From: Aquimarina sp. Aq78
GTDB taxonomy: Bacteria; Bacteroidota; Bacteroidia; Flavobacteriales; Flavobacteriaceae
Direction: 5' to 3'
Assembly (NCBI RefSeq): GCF_900299525.1
Contig: NZ_OMKA01000001.1
Coordinates: forward strand, 744,001 to 808,000
DNA length: 64,000 nucleotides
Both the position numbers and the translations under genes were made by a program. Below the pieces are notes generated by a model. The model did not search any database. It worked only from the letters and a program-made list of their open reading frames with translations, and was not told where the DNA came from. Positions 26,136 to 35,114 of the stretch are shown here, piece by piece (position 1 is the stretch's first letter; the number at the start of each line of letters is the position of its first letter).

Positions 26136-28181
26136 TTACTCTGGATACTCTATTCTAAGATGATAAATATTGGTTAATTTACGTTTAAAGACTTTTTTTA
26201 TCTGTTGGATTTCTTTAAAAGTAATATTGGCATTTAGAAACTGATTATCTTCCATTTGTTTACTTACTATTTTTTCTACAAAAGAATCAATTAAACTACT
26301 TGTTGGATTTTTAAGACTTTTTGAAGCTGCTTCTACACTATCACTCATCATCAAAATGGCAGTTTCTTTAGAAAATGGTCTTGGCCCGGGATACCTGAAA
26401 TCTTCAATATTTACATTTTCATTAGTTTCTTTTTCTTTACTATAAAAATAGTAAACAGTACTAGTCCCATGGTGAGTTCTAATAAAATCGATGACACGAT
26501 CAGGTAAGTTATTTTTTTTGGCTATCTCTATACCTCTTATCACGTGATCAATAATAATTTTTGCACTCTCTTTTGGAGATAATACATCATGTGCATTACC
26601 AGAGGCAGATTGATTTTCGGTAAAATATGTAGGATTTGCCATCTTACCAATATCATGATACAATGCTCCTACCCTTACCAGCATTGCATTAGCTCCTATT
26701 TCATTAGCTGCAGCTTCTGCAATATTAGCCACATTAAGAGAATGGTGAAATGTCCCTGGTGCTTTATTAGACAATTCCTTAAGTAAAACAGAATTTGTAT
26801 CACTAAGCTCTAATAGTGAAACATCAGAAATCAATCCAAAAACCTTTTCATAAGCATAGATTAAAGGATGTACTATAAGAGTTGCAAACCCACTTATCAC
26901 AAACAATCCAACTGTAATCCAGTCGATATTGCTTATACTACCTTCATGAATAATATGAAACGCGATATATGCCAGAATATAAATTAATGTGATCTGCCCT
27001 ACAGAAATAAATAAATTAGCCCTCTTAAAAGATTCTGAAATTGTTAGTATTGTTACAATTCCAGCTATAATTTGTAAAAAAGTATATTCATAGCTATTAG
27101 GGACAACAAACCCTAATATAAGCACCGTAATTACATGAGTAAACAATCCTAATCTCGAATCAAAAAATGCTTTAAGAACCAAAGGAAGAATACACAAAGG
27201 AACAACATAGATATAATCTGATCGATATTTAACCACCAACGTGGTTATCAATACCAAGAAAAGAACATTAAAGAAAATAAAAGTTACCTGAGTATTGTTT
27301 TCATATATATCTGATCGATATTTTTTAATAAACAATAGAAGCATCATAAGTGCTAATGAAACCAATAAGCAATACCCTAATACGATCCAATAGAAGTTTT
27401 TATCACTCCAAACCTGGGATTCATATTCTGCTTTTAATGAATTTAATATTTGCAGCTCATCTCCTTCTACTACCTCTCCTTTGGCTATAATCCTACTCCC
27501 TCTGGATACTCCTCCTCTTGTAGTAAGAACTTTCTCTAATTCGATCTCTAAAGTACTCTCCGTTAGCTTATTATTTAGTCTAACATTTGGTTTTACCAAG
27601 TCATAAAAAAGAGCTACATAATCACTTTTAAACTTTGTATATTCACTCTTATCAATACGAGAATTAATTGTTTTGGTTAAAACATCAGAGGTTAGAATTT
27701 GGCCATATGTTATTGCTTCTGCCGTATTTCCTTTATTTAAAAAAATTTGCCTGTCATCATCATAAGAGTATTTTTCCTGTAAAACTCCATGTCTATATAT
27801 ATCATTTAGCAATATTCTACCAAAAAGTTTTGCCTGATCTCTACTGCCGCTTTGATCAAGTACTTTTAAGTAATTAGAAAATGCATTATCATAAGATTCT
27901 TTAGCGGTATTGGCAATTATAGTATCATATTCAAAATAAGGAATTACATCATCATTAATTCGTTTTTTCTCTGCTTCAATTTCTGCTTCGGTTTTTGCAA
28001 TGGCAAAATCAAAAGGAGCATATAAATTCTCATATTGCCAAGGTTTACCTTTTGTAAATTCGTATTTAAATATCCCTCCTTTAGGGAATAAATATACAAT
28101 GAGTGCTGTAGTACATAGAAAAAGAAAAATCCTATATATAGAGGATTGCCTTTTATATAATCTATTTAAAAATCTTTTCAT
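26136..28181 (-). CDS. pgpH: 7TM-HD family phosphodiesterase (PgpH-like)
   Basis: This is a 681-residue membrane protein resembling PgpH, which degrades cyclic di-AMP. An N-terminal helix (about residues 15-35) is followed by an extracytoplasmic 7TMR-HDED domain (to about 265), seven membrane helices (about 270-470), and a cytoplasmic HD domain. The HD residues are in FHHSLNVANIAEAAANEIG and LYHDIGKM, with HDVLSPKES and DFIRTHHG further on. I chose the ATG at 28181; an upstream in-frame TTG at 28202 would add seven residues. Cyclic di-AMP as substrate is inherited from the family. Confidence 0.88.
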   Translation of the reverse strand: MKRFLNRLYKRQSSIYRIFLFLCTTALIVYLFPKGGIFKYEFTKGKPWQYENLYAPFDFAIAKTEAEIEAEKKRINDDVIPYFEYDTIIANTAKESYDNAFSNYLKVLDQSGSRDQAKLFGRILLNDIYRHGVLQEKYSYDDDRQIFLNKGNTAEAITYGQILTSDVLTKTINSRIDKSEYTKFKSDYVALFYDLVKPNVRLNNKLTESTLEIELEKVLTTRGGVSRGSRIIAKGEVVEGDELQILNSLKAEYESQVWSDKNFYWIVLGYCLLVSLALMMLLLFIKKYRSDIYENNTQVTFIFFNVLFLVLITTLVVKYRSDYIYVVPLCILPLVLKAFFDSRLGLFTHVITVLILGFVVPNSYEYTFLQIIAGIVTILTISESFKRANLFISVGQITLIYILAYIAFHIIHEGSISNIDWITVGLFVISGFATLIVHPLIYAYEKVFGLISDVSLLELSDTNSVLLKELSNKAPGTFHHSLNVANIAEAAANEIGANAMLVRVGALYHDIGKMANPTYFTENQSASGNAHDVLSPKESAKIIIDHVIRGIEIAKKNNLPDRVIDFIRTHHGTSTVYYFYSKEKETNENVNIEDFRYPGPRPFSKETAILMMSDSVEAASKSLKNPTSSLIDSFVEKIVSKQMEDNQFLNANITFKEIQQIKKVFKRKLTNIYHLRIEYPE

Positions 28182-28472
28182 GATATTGTCTTTTTTAATC
28201 AATTATAGTTCATTGATTAAAAATTTAATATTACTTGTAAAGTCTTCATAGCGTTGTTCTCCTATCAAACATTTTAGTTTATAATTCATAAAATGCAATG
28301 GCAAAACTTTATTCTTGTTCGTTTCACAAGTATTATTATATAAAATTACTCAAAAGTAATAAAAAATAAGTCAGTACCATATTTGTATTCTTGTTAGTAA
28401 CTTCGCTATGCATATCCTTTAAAAATCACTAAATTCGCAAAAATCAATACACACATTTTTAAAACATAAATA

Positions 28473-29651
28473 ATGAGTAAAGAAGTAGTAATCGTATCTG
28501 CAGTACGTACACCAATTGGAAGTTTTATGGGTAGCCTGTCTACCGTTCCAGCTACTCAATTGGGAGCCACTGCAATCAAAGGTGCATTAGATAAAATAAA
28601 TCTGGATCCTTCATTAGTTCAGGAGGTATTTATGGGTAATGCAGTTCAGGCCGGAAACGGTCAAGCTCCAGCCAGACAAGCTGCATTAGGAGCAGGTATC
28701 AAAGATACTGTTCCTTGTACAACTGTAAATAAAGTATGTTCTAGCGGTATGAAAGCTGTTATGCACGCTGCACAAACTATTGCTTTGGGTGATGCAGATA
28801 TTGTGGTTGCCGGAGGAATGGAAAACATGAGTTTAATACCTCATTATGTGCGATTAAGAGCAGGTCATAAATTTGGACCTCAGACTATGCAGGATGGGAT
28901 GCAGAAAGATGGATTAGTAGATGCTTATGACCATAATGCAATGGGAGTTTGTGCAGATCTTTGTGCAACAGAACATAATTTTAGTAGAGAAGATCAGGAT
29001 GCATTTGCTATCCAATCCTATGAACGTTCTGCAAAAGCTTGGGCAGATGGTAAATTTAATAATGAAGTAGTTCCTGTAGCAGTACCACAGCGTCGTGGAG
29101 AACCGGTTATGATTACTGAAGATGAGGAATATAAAAACGTAAAAATGGAAAAGATACCTACTTTACGTCCTGCTTTTTCTAAAGAAGGAACAGTTACTGC
29201 TGCAAATGCTTCTACAATTAATGACGGAGCCGGAGCGGTTGTTGTTATGAGTGCCGAAAAAGCTAAAGAACTTGGATTAGAACCTCTTGTAAAAATAAAA
29301 AGTTATGCTGATGCTGCGCAAGAACCAAAGTGGTTTACTACCGCTCCTGCAAAAGCATTACCAAAAGCAATAGAAAAAGCAGGAATCGCTCTTGGTGATG
29401 TAGATTTCTTTGAATTTAACGAAGCATTCTCTGTTGTTGGGTTAGCTAATCAAAAAATCCTAGGACTTGATGATACTAATACCAATGTAAATGGTGGTGC
29501 CGTTTCCCTGGGACATCCACTAGGGTGTTCTGGAGTACGAATATTGATTACTCTAATCAATGTATTAGAACAAAATAACGCCAAGATAGGTGCTGCAGCT
29601 ATCTGTAATGGTGGTGGTGGTGCATCGGCTATGGTAATCGAAAGAGTATAA
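28473..29651 (+). CDS. Acetyl-CoA C-acetyltransferase (thiolase)
   Basis: This is a 392-residue thiolase that condenses two acetyl-CoA or cleaves acetoacetyl-CoA (or longer 3-ketoacyl-CoA). The nucleophile is Cys89 in KVCSSGMKA, the catalytic His is His348 in GHPLGCSG, and the second Cys is Cys378 in CNGGGGASA. The NEAFSVV motif is near residue 318. Length and motifs match the biosynthetic/acetoacetyl class rather than the FadA partner of a fatty-oxidation complex; no fadB is nearby. The gene stands alone with a downstream hairpin at 29669-29703. Confidence 0.93.
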   Translation: MSKEVVIVSAVRTPIGSFMGSLSTVPATQLGATAIKGALDKINLDPSLVQEVFMGNAVQAGNGQAPARQAALGAGIKDTVPCTTVNKVCSSGMKAVMHAAQTIALGDADIVVAGGMENMSLIPHYVRLRAGHKFGPQTMQDGMQKDGLVDAYDHNAMGVCADLCATEHNFSREDQDAFAIQSYERSAKAWADGKFNNEVVPVAVPQRRGEPVMITEDEEYKNVKMEKIPTLRPAFSKEGTVTAANASTINDGAGAVVVMSAEKAKELGLEPLVKIKSYADAAQEPKWFTTAPAKALPKAIEKAGIALGDVDFFEFNEAFSVVGLANQKILGLDDTNTNVNGGAVSLGHPLGCSGVRILITLINVLEQNNAKIGAAAICNGGGGASAMVIERV

Positions 29652-29668
29652 TTGTAAATCAGGAAATC

Positions 29669-29703
29669 AAAGTTAAGGGGAAGAATCTTCTACTCTTAAC
29701 TTT
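29669..29703 (+). terminator. Terminator after the thiolase gene
   Basis: Outer arms AAAGTTAAG (29669-29677) and CTTAACTTT (29695-29703) enclose an inner GAAG-AAT-CTTC hairpin, 18 nt after the stop. Confidence 0.75.
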
Positions 29704-29770
29704 GTTCTTCTGAATCTCAATATAATTGTCTAATATCTGACGTTTATTCGTCTATTTTCTATAAAAATTC

Positions 29771-30520
29771 ATGCAATACGGTATTTGTAATCTAAGTATT
29801 GTCCCATTACGTTTCGAGCCTCAGGATCCCAGTGAAATGGTTTCCCAAATATTATATGGCGAGCATTTTAAGGTGTTGGAAAAACGTAAAAAATGGAGTA
29901 AAATTCGTTTGGCTTTTGATCATTACGAAGGCTGGGTCGATAACAAACAATACATAGAAATCACCGAAGAAGAGTATAACAAATTCGATAAACACCCCCT
30001 TTGCATGGTGGGAGATATGGTCGAATTTGTGAGTTGTGATGATAATCAACTAATGCCTATCCCTCTCGGAGCTTCTCTAAAAGCATTAGATTTTTTTAGA
30101 CATCAATATGAAGGGACTACAATTGTAGAAAAACAATCCAAAGAAAATATAGTGGATACCGCTTTCCTATTTCTTAATGCTCCATACCTCTGGGGTGGAA
30201 AAACAAATTTTGGTATTGATTGTAGTGGGTTTTCTCAAATGGTATATAAACTTAATGGCTATAAGTTGTTAAGAGATGCATCTCAACAAGCAACGCAAGG
30301 GGATCCACTAAGTTTTATTGAAGAAAGTGAACCTGGAGATCTGGCATTTTTTGATAATGAAGAAGGTGCAATTACCCACGTGGGTATTATAATGAAAGAT
30401 AATTACATCATCCATGCTCATGGTAAAGTACGTGTAGATCGTATAGATCACACTGGGATTTATAACCCCGAAAAACGCACACATACTCATAAATTAAGAG
30501 TGATCAAACGAATTATCTAG
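29771..30520 (+). CDS. NlpC/P60-family peptidoglycan endopeptidase with SH3 region
   Basis: This is a 249-residue cell-wall hydrolase of the NlpC/P60 type, which cuts between D-Glu and diamino acids of stem peptides. Residues 1-60 form a bacterial SH3-like domain (ILYGEHFKVLEKRKKWSKI). The catalytic domain covers about 125-245, with Cys in FGIDCSGFSQM near residue 154, His in THVGIIM near residue 203, and the third polar residue in HAHGKVRV near residue 217. No signal peptide is visible at the N-terminus, which is also seen in other Bacteroidota members; export is therefore not certain. It follows thiolase but across a terminator. Confidence 0.88.
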   Translation: MQYGICNLSIVPLRFEPQDPSEMVSQILYGEHFKVLEKRKKWSKIRLAFDHYEGWVDNKQYIEITEEEYNKFDKHPLCMVGDMVEFVSCDDNQLMPIPLGASLKALDFFRHQYEGTTIVEKQSKENIVDTAFLFLNAPYLWGGKTNFGIDCSGFSQMVYKLNGYKLLRDASQQATQGDPLSFIEESEPGDLAFFDNEEGAITHVGIIMKDNYIIHAHGKVRVDRIDHTGIYNPEKRTHTHKLRVIKRII

Positions 30521-30685
30521 TTAAAAATCGGAATGATACATTCACTTTGGTCTTTCATGCTTATTAATTAACCGTTGCAATCACAATTTTTATTTTCTAA
30601 GTTTCCAAAATTTGGTAATTGTAAATGTCGTGATGATATTGTATAGATTTAAAAAAAATTAGTGTTCAATTAATTCAGTATCAAA

Positions 30686-31213
30686 ATGAGATTACCAGAA
30701 GTTCTAATCAAACCAGTACAACCCAAGGATAGCCATAAATTATTGGATATCGGGCGTCAGACATTTTATGATGCTTTTGGACCTCCTCATAACACAGAAG
30801 AAAATATTAGTAGTTACCTTGATGAAAAATTCACTTTAGATAACATTACACAAGAGCTTCATAATCCAAAATCCAAATTTTACTTTGCATGGATTAATAG
30901 CCAAATTGCAGGATATATTAAAATAAACTCTGGTAACGCCCAGACAGAACCAGTAGAAGGTAGTGCCCTGGAAATAGAACGAATATATGTTGTAAAAGAA
31001 TATCAGGGAAAAAAAATTGGACAATTACTCTTTCAAAAAGTCTTACAAATAGCAAAAGAAAAATCTATTGAGTTTATCTGGTTAGGTGTCTGGGAGAAAA
31101 ACCCCGGAGCAATAAAATTTTATAAAAGAAATGGTTTTAAAATCTTTGATACCCACCAATTTATGCTGGGAACAGATCTCCAAACGGATATGATGATGAA
31201 ACTGGTTTTATAA
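30686..31213 (+). CDS. GNAT-family N-acetyltransferase
   Basis: This is a 175-residue GNAT protein. It contains the AWINSQIAGYIKIN strand pair near residue 69, LEIERIYVVKEYQGKKIGQLLF as motif A with the QGKKIG pyrophosphate loop near residue 110, and WLGVWEKNPGAIKFYKRNGFK as motif B. This arrangement is common in spermidine- or protein-acetylating members, but the substrate is not known. It lies 71 nt before the TetR regulator gene. Confidence 0.87.
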   Translation: MRLPEVLIKPVQPKDSHKLLDIGRQTFYDAFGPPHNTEENISSYLDEKFTLDNITQELHNPKSKFYFAWINSQIAGYIKINSGNAQTEPVEGSALEIERIYVVKEYQGKKIGQLLFQKVLQIAKEKSIEFIWLGVWEKNPGAIKFYKRNGFKIFDTHQFMLGTDLQTDMMMKLVL

Positions 31214-31259
31214 ATTTTATGATTTTTATAACAATACGCATTGCAAATTTTAATTATTT

Positions 31260-31277
31260 TTGAAACGATCATTTCAA
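31260..31277. promoter_or_regulatory. TetR operator, site 1 (before the tetR gene)
   Basis: TTGAAACGATCATTTCAA is an 18-bp near-perfect palindrome 7 bp before the tetR ATG at 31285. The same site (two central differences) recurs at 31883-31900. This position would allow direct autorepression. Confidence 0.78.
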
Positions 31278-31284
31278 TTAAAGT

Positions 31285-31866
31285 ATGCCAAAAGTAGAAA
31301 CATTTGATAGAAACACAGTTTTGCAAAAAGCTACCGAAGTATTTCATAAAAAGGGATATAATGGCACTTCTATGCAAGATTTGGTAGATGCAACTTCTTT
31401 AAATCGATCAAGTATTTATAATTCTTTTGGTAGTAAATTGAATATGTTCATGGAAGTTCTTTCGCATTACCAATCTTTGTATGGAAACAATTTTAGCCAA
31501 AAATTAGCACAATCTTATAATGCTACTGAAGCTGTAGAAGCAATTTTTAATTTATACGTTCATGAAATTATTAATGACAATGATCGTAAAGGTTGTTTGG
31601 TTATCAATTGTAAATCTGAAATGACAAACCAGGAGCCTTTGATCAAATCTTTTATGGAAAAAAACCAAGATCGGATGATTGCGATGCTAGAAGATATCGT
31701 GACCAAAGGACAAATGGAAAAGATTTTTAACCAGAACCAAACAGCCAGCCAATACGCACTTTACCTCTTTTCATCTATACAAGGACTTAGAATGACGGGA
31801 ATACTAAACAAAAATGAAGAAGATTTAAGAAATCTCATTCGCACCATACTTAAAGTACTATACTAA
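31285..31866 (+). CDS. TetR-family transcriptional regulator
   Basis: This is a 193-residue repressor. The N-terminal helix-turn-helix covers residues 8-55 (VLQKATEVFHKKGYNGTS, then QDLVDATSLNRSSIYNSFGSK). The effector-binding C-terminal domain (TetR_C_6-like, with CLVINCKSEM near residue 108) fills the rest. It is followed by an SDR gene 65 nt away, and matching palindromes precede both. It probably represses itself and the SDR gene until an electrophile or other small effector binds; that effector is unknown. Confidence 0.9.
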   Translation: MPKVETFDRNTVLQKATEVFHKKGYNGTSMQDLVDATSLNRSSIYNSFGSKLNMFMEVLSHYQSLYGNNFSQKLAQSYNATEAVEAIFNLYVHEIINDNDRKGCLVINCKSEMTNQEPLIKSFMEKNQDRMIAMLEDIVTKGQMEKIFNQNQTASQYALYLFSSIQGLRMTGILNKNEEDLRNLIRTILKVLY

Positions 31867-31882
31867 ATTTTTTTAATCTATT

Positions 31883-31900
31883 TTGAAACGATTGTTTCAA
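31883..31900. promoter_or_regulatory. TetR operator, site 2 (before the first SDR gene)
   Basis: TTGAAACGATTGTTTCAA has perfect 7-bp arms (TTGAAAC/GTTTCAA). It ends 31 bp before the SDR ATG at 31932 and matches site 1 at 16 of 18 positions. Confidence 0.8.
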
Positions 31901-31931
31901 ATAAACTATTTATAAACACAAAAATAATACA

Positions 31932-32681
31932 ATGAAAAAGTTACAAAACAAAGTGGCAGTAATAACGGGAGCCAACAGCGGAATAGGATTGGCAACAGCA
32001 AAACTGTATTTACAGGAAGGAGCCAAAGTGGTACTTTCGGGAAGACGCCAAGAGGCATTGGATCAAGTTGCAGAAGCTCTTGAAGGTGATTTTATTACCA
32101 TAAAAGCCGATGTAGCCAACGCAGAGGATAACAAAAGATTAATTGAAGAAGCGACTACTAAGTACGGAAAAATTGATATTCTCTTCCTAAACGCAGGAAT
32201 TGCACCAGTAGCACCTGCACATGAAATAACAGAAGAGCATTACGATACTCTATTTAATACTAATGTAAAAGGGCCAATATTAGCTACCAAAGAAGCTTTA
32301 CCACATATAAATGATGGTGGAACTATATTATTCACTAATTCTATTGTTACTCAAAAGGGGTTTGATGGATTAGGCGTCTATTCTGCAACCAAAGGAGCAT
32401 TACGAGCTTACCAGCGTGTTTTAACCTCTGAAGTAAAGTCTAGAGGTATTCGCGTTAATTCTATTGCACCAGGGCCTATAGAAACACCTCTTTATGGTAA
32501 AATGGGATTGCCAGAAGATGTTGTAGAAGAAATGGGTAAAGGTTTTGCTCAACAAGTACCATTAGGTCGTTTCGGAACTTCTGAAGAAGTTGCAAAATCA
32601 GCATTATTTCTAGCTTCAGAAGATGCATCTTTTATTAATGGTGTGGATTTAGAAATTGATGGTGGACTAAGCCAAATATAA
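31932..32681 (+). CDS. SDR-family NAD(P)-dependent oxidoreductase, TetR-controlled copy
   Basis: This is a 249-residue classical short-chain dehydrogenase. The Rossmann nucleotide motif TGANSGIG is at residues 13-20, the NAG motif (FLNAGI) is near residue 89, and the catalytic Ser-Tyr-Lys are in TNSIVTQ and VYSATKGAL, with Tyr near residue 152. The C-terminal GFAQQVPLGRFG and IDGGL are typical. It is predicted to reduce or oxidise a small carbonyl/alcohol substrate, not known. It is directly downstream of tetR and its operator and ends in a strong terminator. Confidence 0.92.
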   Translation: MKKLQNKVAVITGANSGIGLATAKLYLQEGAKVVLSGRRQEALDQVAEALEGDFITIKADVANAEDNKRLIEEATTKYGKIDILFLNAGIAPVAPAHEITEEHYDTLFNTNVKGPILATKEALPHINDGGTILFTNSIVTQKGFDGLGVYSATKGALRAYQRVLTSEVKSRGIRVNSIAPGPIETPLYGKMGLPEDVVEEMGKGFAQQVPLGRFGTSEEVAKSALFLASEDASFINGVDLEIDGGLSQI

Positions 32682-32696
32682 AATACCACTCAGTAA

Positions 32697-32730
32697 AAAA
32701 AGGCTGATTTTTATCAAAATCAGCCTTTTT
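32697..32730 (+). terminator. Terminator after the first SDR gene
   Basis: A perfect 15-bp stem (32697-32711 with 32716-32730) has a 4-nt loop and includes the flanking A/T tracts, 15 nt after the stop. Confidence 0.92.
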
Positions 32731-32928
32731 AAATTTGCTTTAATTCTTTTTATAATTTTCTTAATATCACGAATCCACAAAGACTCTCAATATCAGTTTT
32801 TGCATAACATTTTGATTATTTGTATATTATCACCTCAAAACCAATTAAATATATAAAAAACATCTGTTTTTTTTGCACAATCTCCAGACAAATCCCATCT
32901 GGTATATACTTCTTAAAACTACTATACT

Positions 32929-33198
32929 ATGGGAGAAAAAAATGATACCCACAAATGGCCCTATCTAACAGAATTATATAGGAATTTCTTCAAAAAAAAA
33001 TTACCTGTTAAAACAAACAGGTATAACTATGCTCATCATAAAACAATAATATTTCAGAATAGTAAGCCAACCTCAGGTTTATTCATTTGGATATATCACT
33101 TATTCTTCAATTCCAAGAATTTCTTAACACACAAACTTAATTCTAACAGTATACATCATTTACATAATTACAATGATGGTTTCCATTCGATAAAATAG
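32929..33198 (+). CDS. Uncertain small open reading frame between the SDR genes
   Basis: This is an ATG-initiated frame of 89 codons encoding a basic, His- and Asn-rich product (start MGEKNDTHKWPY) with no family I recognise. It contains an internal DNA hairpin near 33002-33022. It is the only sizeable frame in a 635-nt gap between two paralogous SDR genes. It could be a genuine orphan gene, a remnant left by the duplication, or chance. No ribosome binding site or homologous motif supports it. Confidence 0.25.
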   Translation: MGEKNDTHKWPYLTELYRNFFKKKLPVKTNRYNYAHHKTIIFQNSKPTSGLFIWIYHLFFNSKNFLTHKLNSNSIHHLHNYNDGFHSIK

Positions 33199-33316
33199 TT
33201 CTAGTTCTACTTCCCTCGGTAGAAATCCTATAAAGAAGTTATCGGATTGTCATATTTATGTTTAACATATTTAAATAATTGCCTCAGGTAAAATTTATTA
33301 ACAAAAAACAATTAGA
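33199..33316. other. Leader region of the second SDR gene
   Basis: This 118-nt stretch holds the promoter region of the second SDR gene. It has no copy of the 18-bp TetR palindrome found before the first SDR gene. A short inverted repeat (TTCTAC/GTAGAA, near 33207-33227) is visible. No other feature was seen. Confidence 0.5.
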
Positions 33317-34069
33317 ATGAAAAAACTGCACAACAAAGTAGCCGTTATTACAGGAGCGAATAGCGGAATCGGATTAGCAACGGCCAAGCTGTATTTACAA
33401 GAAGGTGCCAAAGTGGTACTCTCAGGAAGACGCCAGGAAGCATTGGATGAAGTTTCAGAAACACTTGTAGGGGATTTTATAACCGTTACTGCAGATGTAG
33501 CCAAACCAGAGGATAATAAAAGATTAATCAAGGAAGCTATCGATAAGTATGGTAAAATTGATATCCTATTTCTTAATGCGGGTGTCGTTTTACACCCTAC
33601 TCCAACACATGAGATCACAGAAGAACATTATGAAGAGATCTTTAACATTAATGTGAAAGGGCCAATATTAGCCATTAAAGAAGCATTACCACACATTAAT
33701 GATGAAGGTACAATCCTTTTTAATAACTCTGTAGTAACACATCGAGCCTTTGATGGCCTGGCTATATATTCTGCTACCAAGGGTGCATTACGCGCTTATC
33801 AACGGGTTTTAACATCAGAAGTGAAATCCAGAAGTATTCGCGTTAATTCTATTTCTCCAGGGCCTATTAATACTCCTATTTTTAGTAAAATGGGACTACC
33901 GAAAGATGTTTCAGAAGAAATGGGAAAAGGTTTTGCTAATCAAGTACCATTAGGTCGTTTTGGAACTCCTGAAGAAATTGCTAAATCTGCATTATTTCTG
34001 GCATCAGATGATGCATCTTATATCAATGGTGTAGAATTGGAAGTCGATGGAGGAATGAGTCAGGTTTAG
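33317..34069 (+). CDS. SDR-family NAD(P)-dependent oxidoreductase, second copy
   Basis: This is a 250-residue paralogue of the SDR at 31932, very similar over its whole length (by eye about four residues in five identical), including TGANSGIG at residues 13-20, the Tyr-Lys of IYSATKGAL and the C-terminal VDGGMSQ. It has one extra residue in the FLNAGVVLHPTP loop near residue 93, next to the substrate site. Its upstream region lacks the TetR palindrome, so its regulation probably differs. It is a recent tandem duplicate on sequence appearance. Confidence 0.92.
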   Translation: MKKLHNKVAVITGANSGIGLATAKLYLQEGAKVVLSGRRQEALDEVSETLVGDFITVTADVAKPEDNKRLIKEAIDKYGKIDILFLNAGVVLHPTPTHEITEEHYEEIFNINVKGPILAIKEALPHINDEGTILFNNSVVTHRAFDGLAIYSATKGALRAYQRVLTSEVKSRSIRVNSISPGPINTPIFSKMGLPKDVSEEMGKGFANQVPLGRFGTPEEIAKSALFLASDDASYINGVELEVDGGMSQV

Positions 34070-34154
34070 TTCCTGTTATATTTTTATTATAACATAAGTT
34101 AAAACGACAACATCAAATCAAGATCGAATAGCTCGTTGTTCACTGACAGTTATA

Positions 34155-34200
34155 TCTGTGAGGTTTTTAAATCATTTTAAGATCAAAAAAACCTCACAGA
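34155..34200. terminator. Bidirectional terminator between SDR and DUF2461 genes
   Basis: A perfect 14-bp stem (34155-34168 with 34187-34200) ends in T- and A-tracts and lies between convergent genes. Confidence 0.82.
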
Positions 34201-34281
34201 ATTTTCCAATATTAATGGTAAAACTATTTTTAAAATATCAAACTTAGACTATCTTGATCATATAATTGTTTCTATTATTCT

Positions 34282-34959
34282 TTAATCAATTAAAGAAACA
34301 CCATTAAGGTCAGTAGTAAGCACATCACTCATGTAGTCAAAAAATGGCCTTAGTAGTTCATAATGATATACTACTTTATCCAAAAAATCAGGTGCAAAAA
34401 CCTCAGCATCTGTAAAATTATGAGCAACAAAAAATGATTTATTTTTGATCAAATCAATATTAGGATGATCTTTACTAAATCCTTTAGGAGCTGTTTTTAC
34501 CTGGTTTGAAGAGTCAAAACCATTAAATGCTTTCTTAAAATCTGCATTTGATAATATTTCGCGAATCTCTTGATCATCCATTTCGAATTCTTTCCTAACA
34601 CGCAATAAATCTGCCGATTCTGGGCTAAAAAAACCTCCTGCCATAAGCGAATTACCAGGCTCTAACCGTAGATAATAGCCTCCTCGCCTATGTGCTCCTG
34701 CCCTGCTAAAACTTACACTGCGATGTACATTATATGGCGTTTTATTTTTACTAAAACGAACATCTCTGTTAATTCTAAATACTTTAGTTTTTTCGATCTC
34801 ATCTTTCTCACTTAATCGTTCAACTACAGATGCATAAAACGTTTTGAGTATTTTTTCATTACTCTGATATTGTTTCTTATTTTCTGTCATCCAATCTCGA
34901 TGATTGTTCTCTTTTAAATCTTTTAAAAATTCAAATATTGTTTTTGGTATGGTACTCAT
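34282..34959 (-). CDS. DUF2461 family protein
   Basis: This is a 225-residue member of DUF2461, a widespread bacterial family of unknown function. Conserved segments visible are FLKDLKENNHRDWMTENKKQY at residues 10-30, RINRDVRFSKNKTPYN near residue 62, and GGYYLRLEPGNSLMAGGFF near residue 93. There is no signal peptide, so it is probably cytoplasmic. It is transcribed alone between the SDR gene and the terminator of the CBS gene. Confidence 0.87.
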   Translation of the reverse strand: MSTIPKTIFEFLKDLKENNHRDWMTENKKQYQSNEKILKTFYASVVERLSEKDEIEKTKVFRINRDVRFSKNKTPYNVHRSVSFSRAGAHRRGGYYLRLEPGNSLMAGGFFSPESADLLRVRKEFEMDDQEIREILSNADFKKAFNGFDSSNQVKTAPKGFSKDHPNIDLIKNKSFFVAHNFTDAEVFAPDFLDKVVYHYELLRPFFDYMSDVLTTDLNGVSLID

Positions 34960-35064
34960 AAAATATACTTTGATCTTAAAAATACTAAAATCTGTTTTCT
35001 CTATAGAAGTTTAACTAAATTTTATGGTATAAGATAGATCAAGACCTTGAGTTATTTTAACAAA

Positions 35065-35089
35065 AATGGGAAGCTTATTACTTCCCATT
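35065..35089 (-). terminator. Terminator after the CBS-domain gene
   Basis: The 9-bp stem (35065-35073 with 35081-35089) has a 7-nt loop. Read on the minus strand it is followed by a U-run (the A-tract at 35062-35066), about 25 nt after the stop at 35115. Confidence 0.85.
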
Positions 35090-35114
35090 CTTTACATTCC
35101 TAAAAACCGAGTTA

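Noticed and set aside
28203..28290. 28-codon minus-strand frame just upstream of the PgpH-like gene (starts MNYKLKCLIGEQ)
   Set aside because: It has no recognised family, and the downstream start is itself uncertain (TTG versus ATG). It may be a leader or chance.
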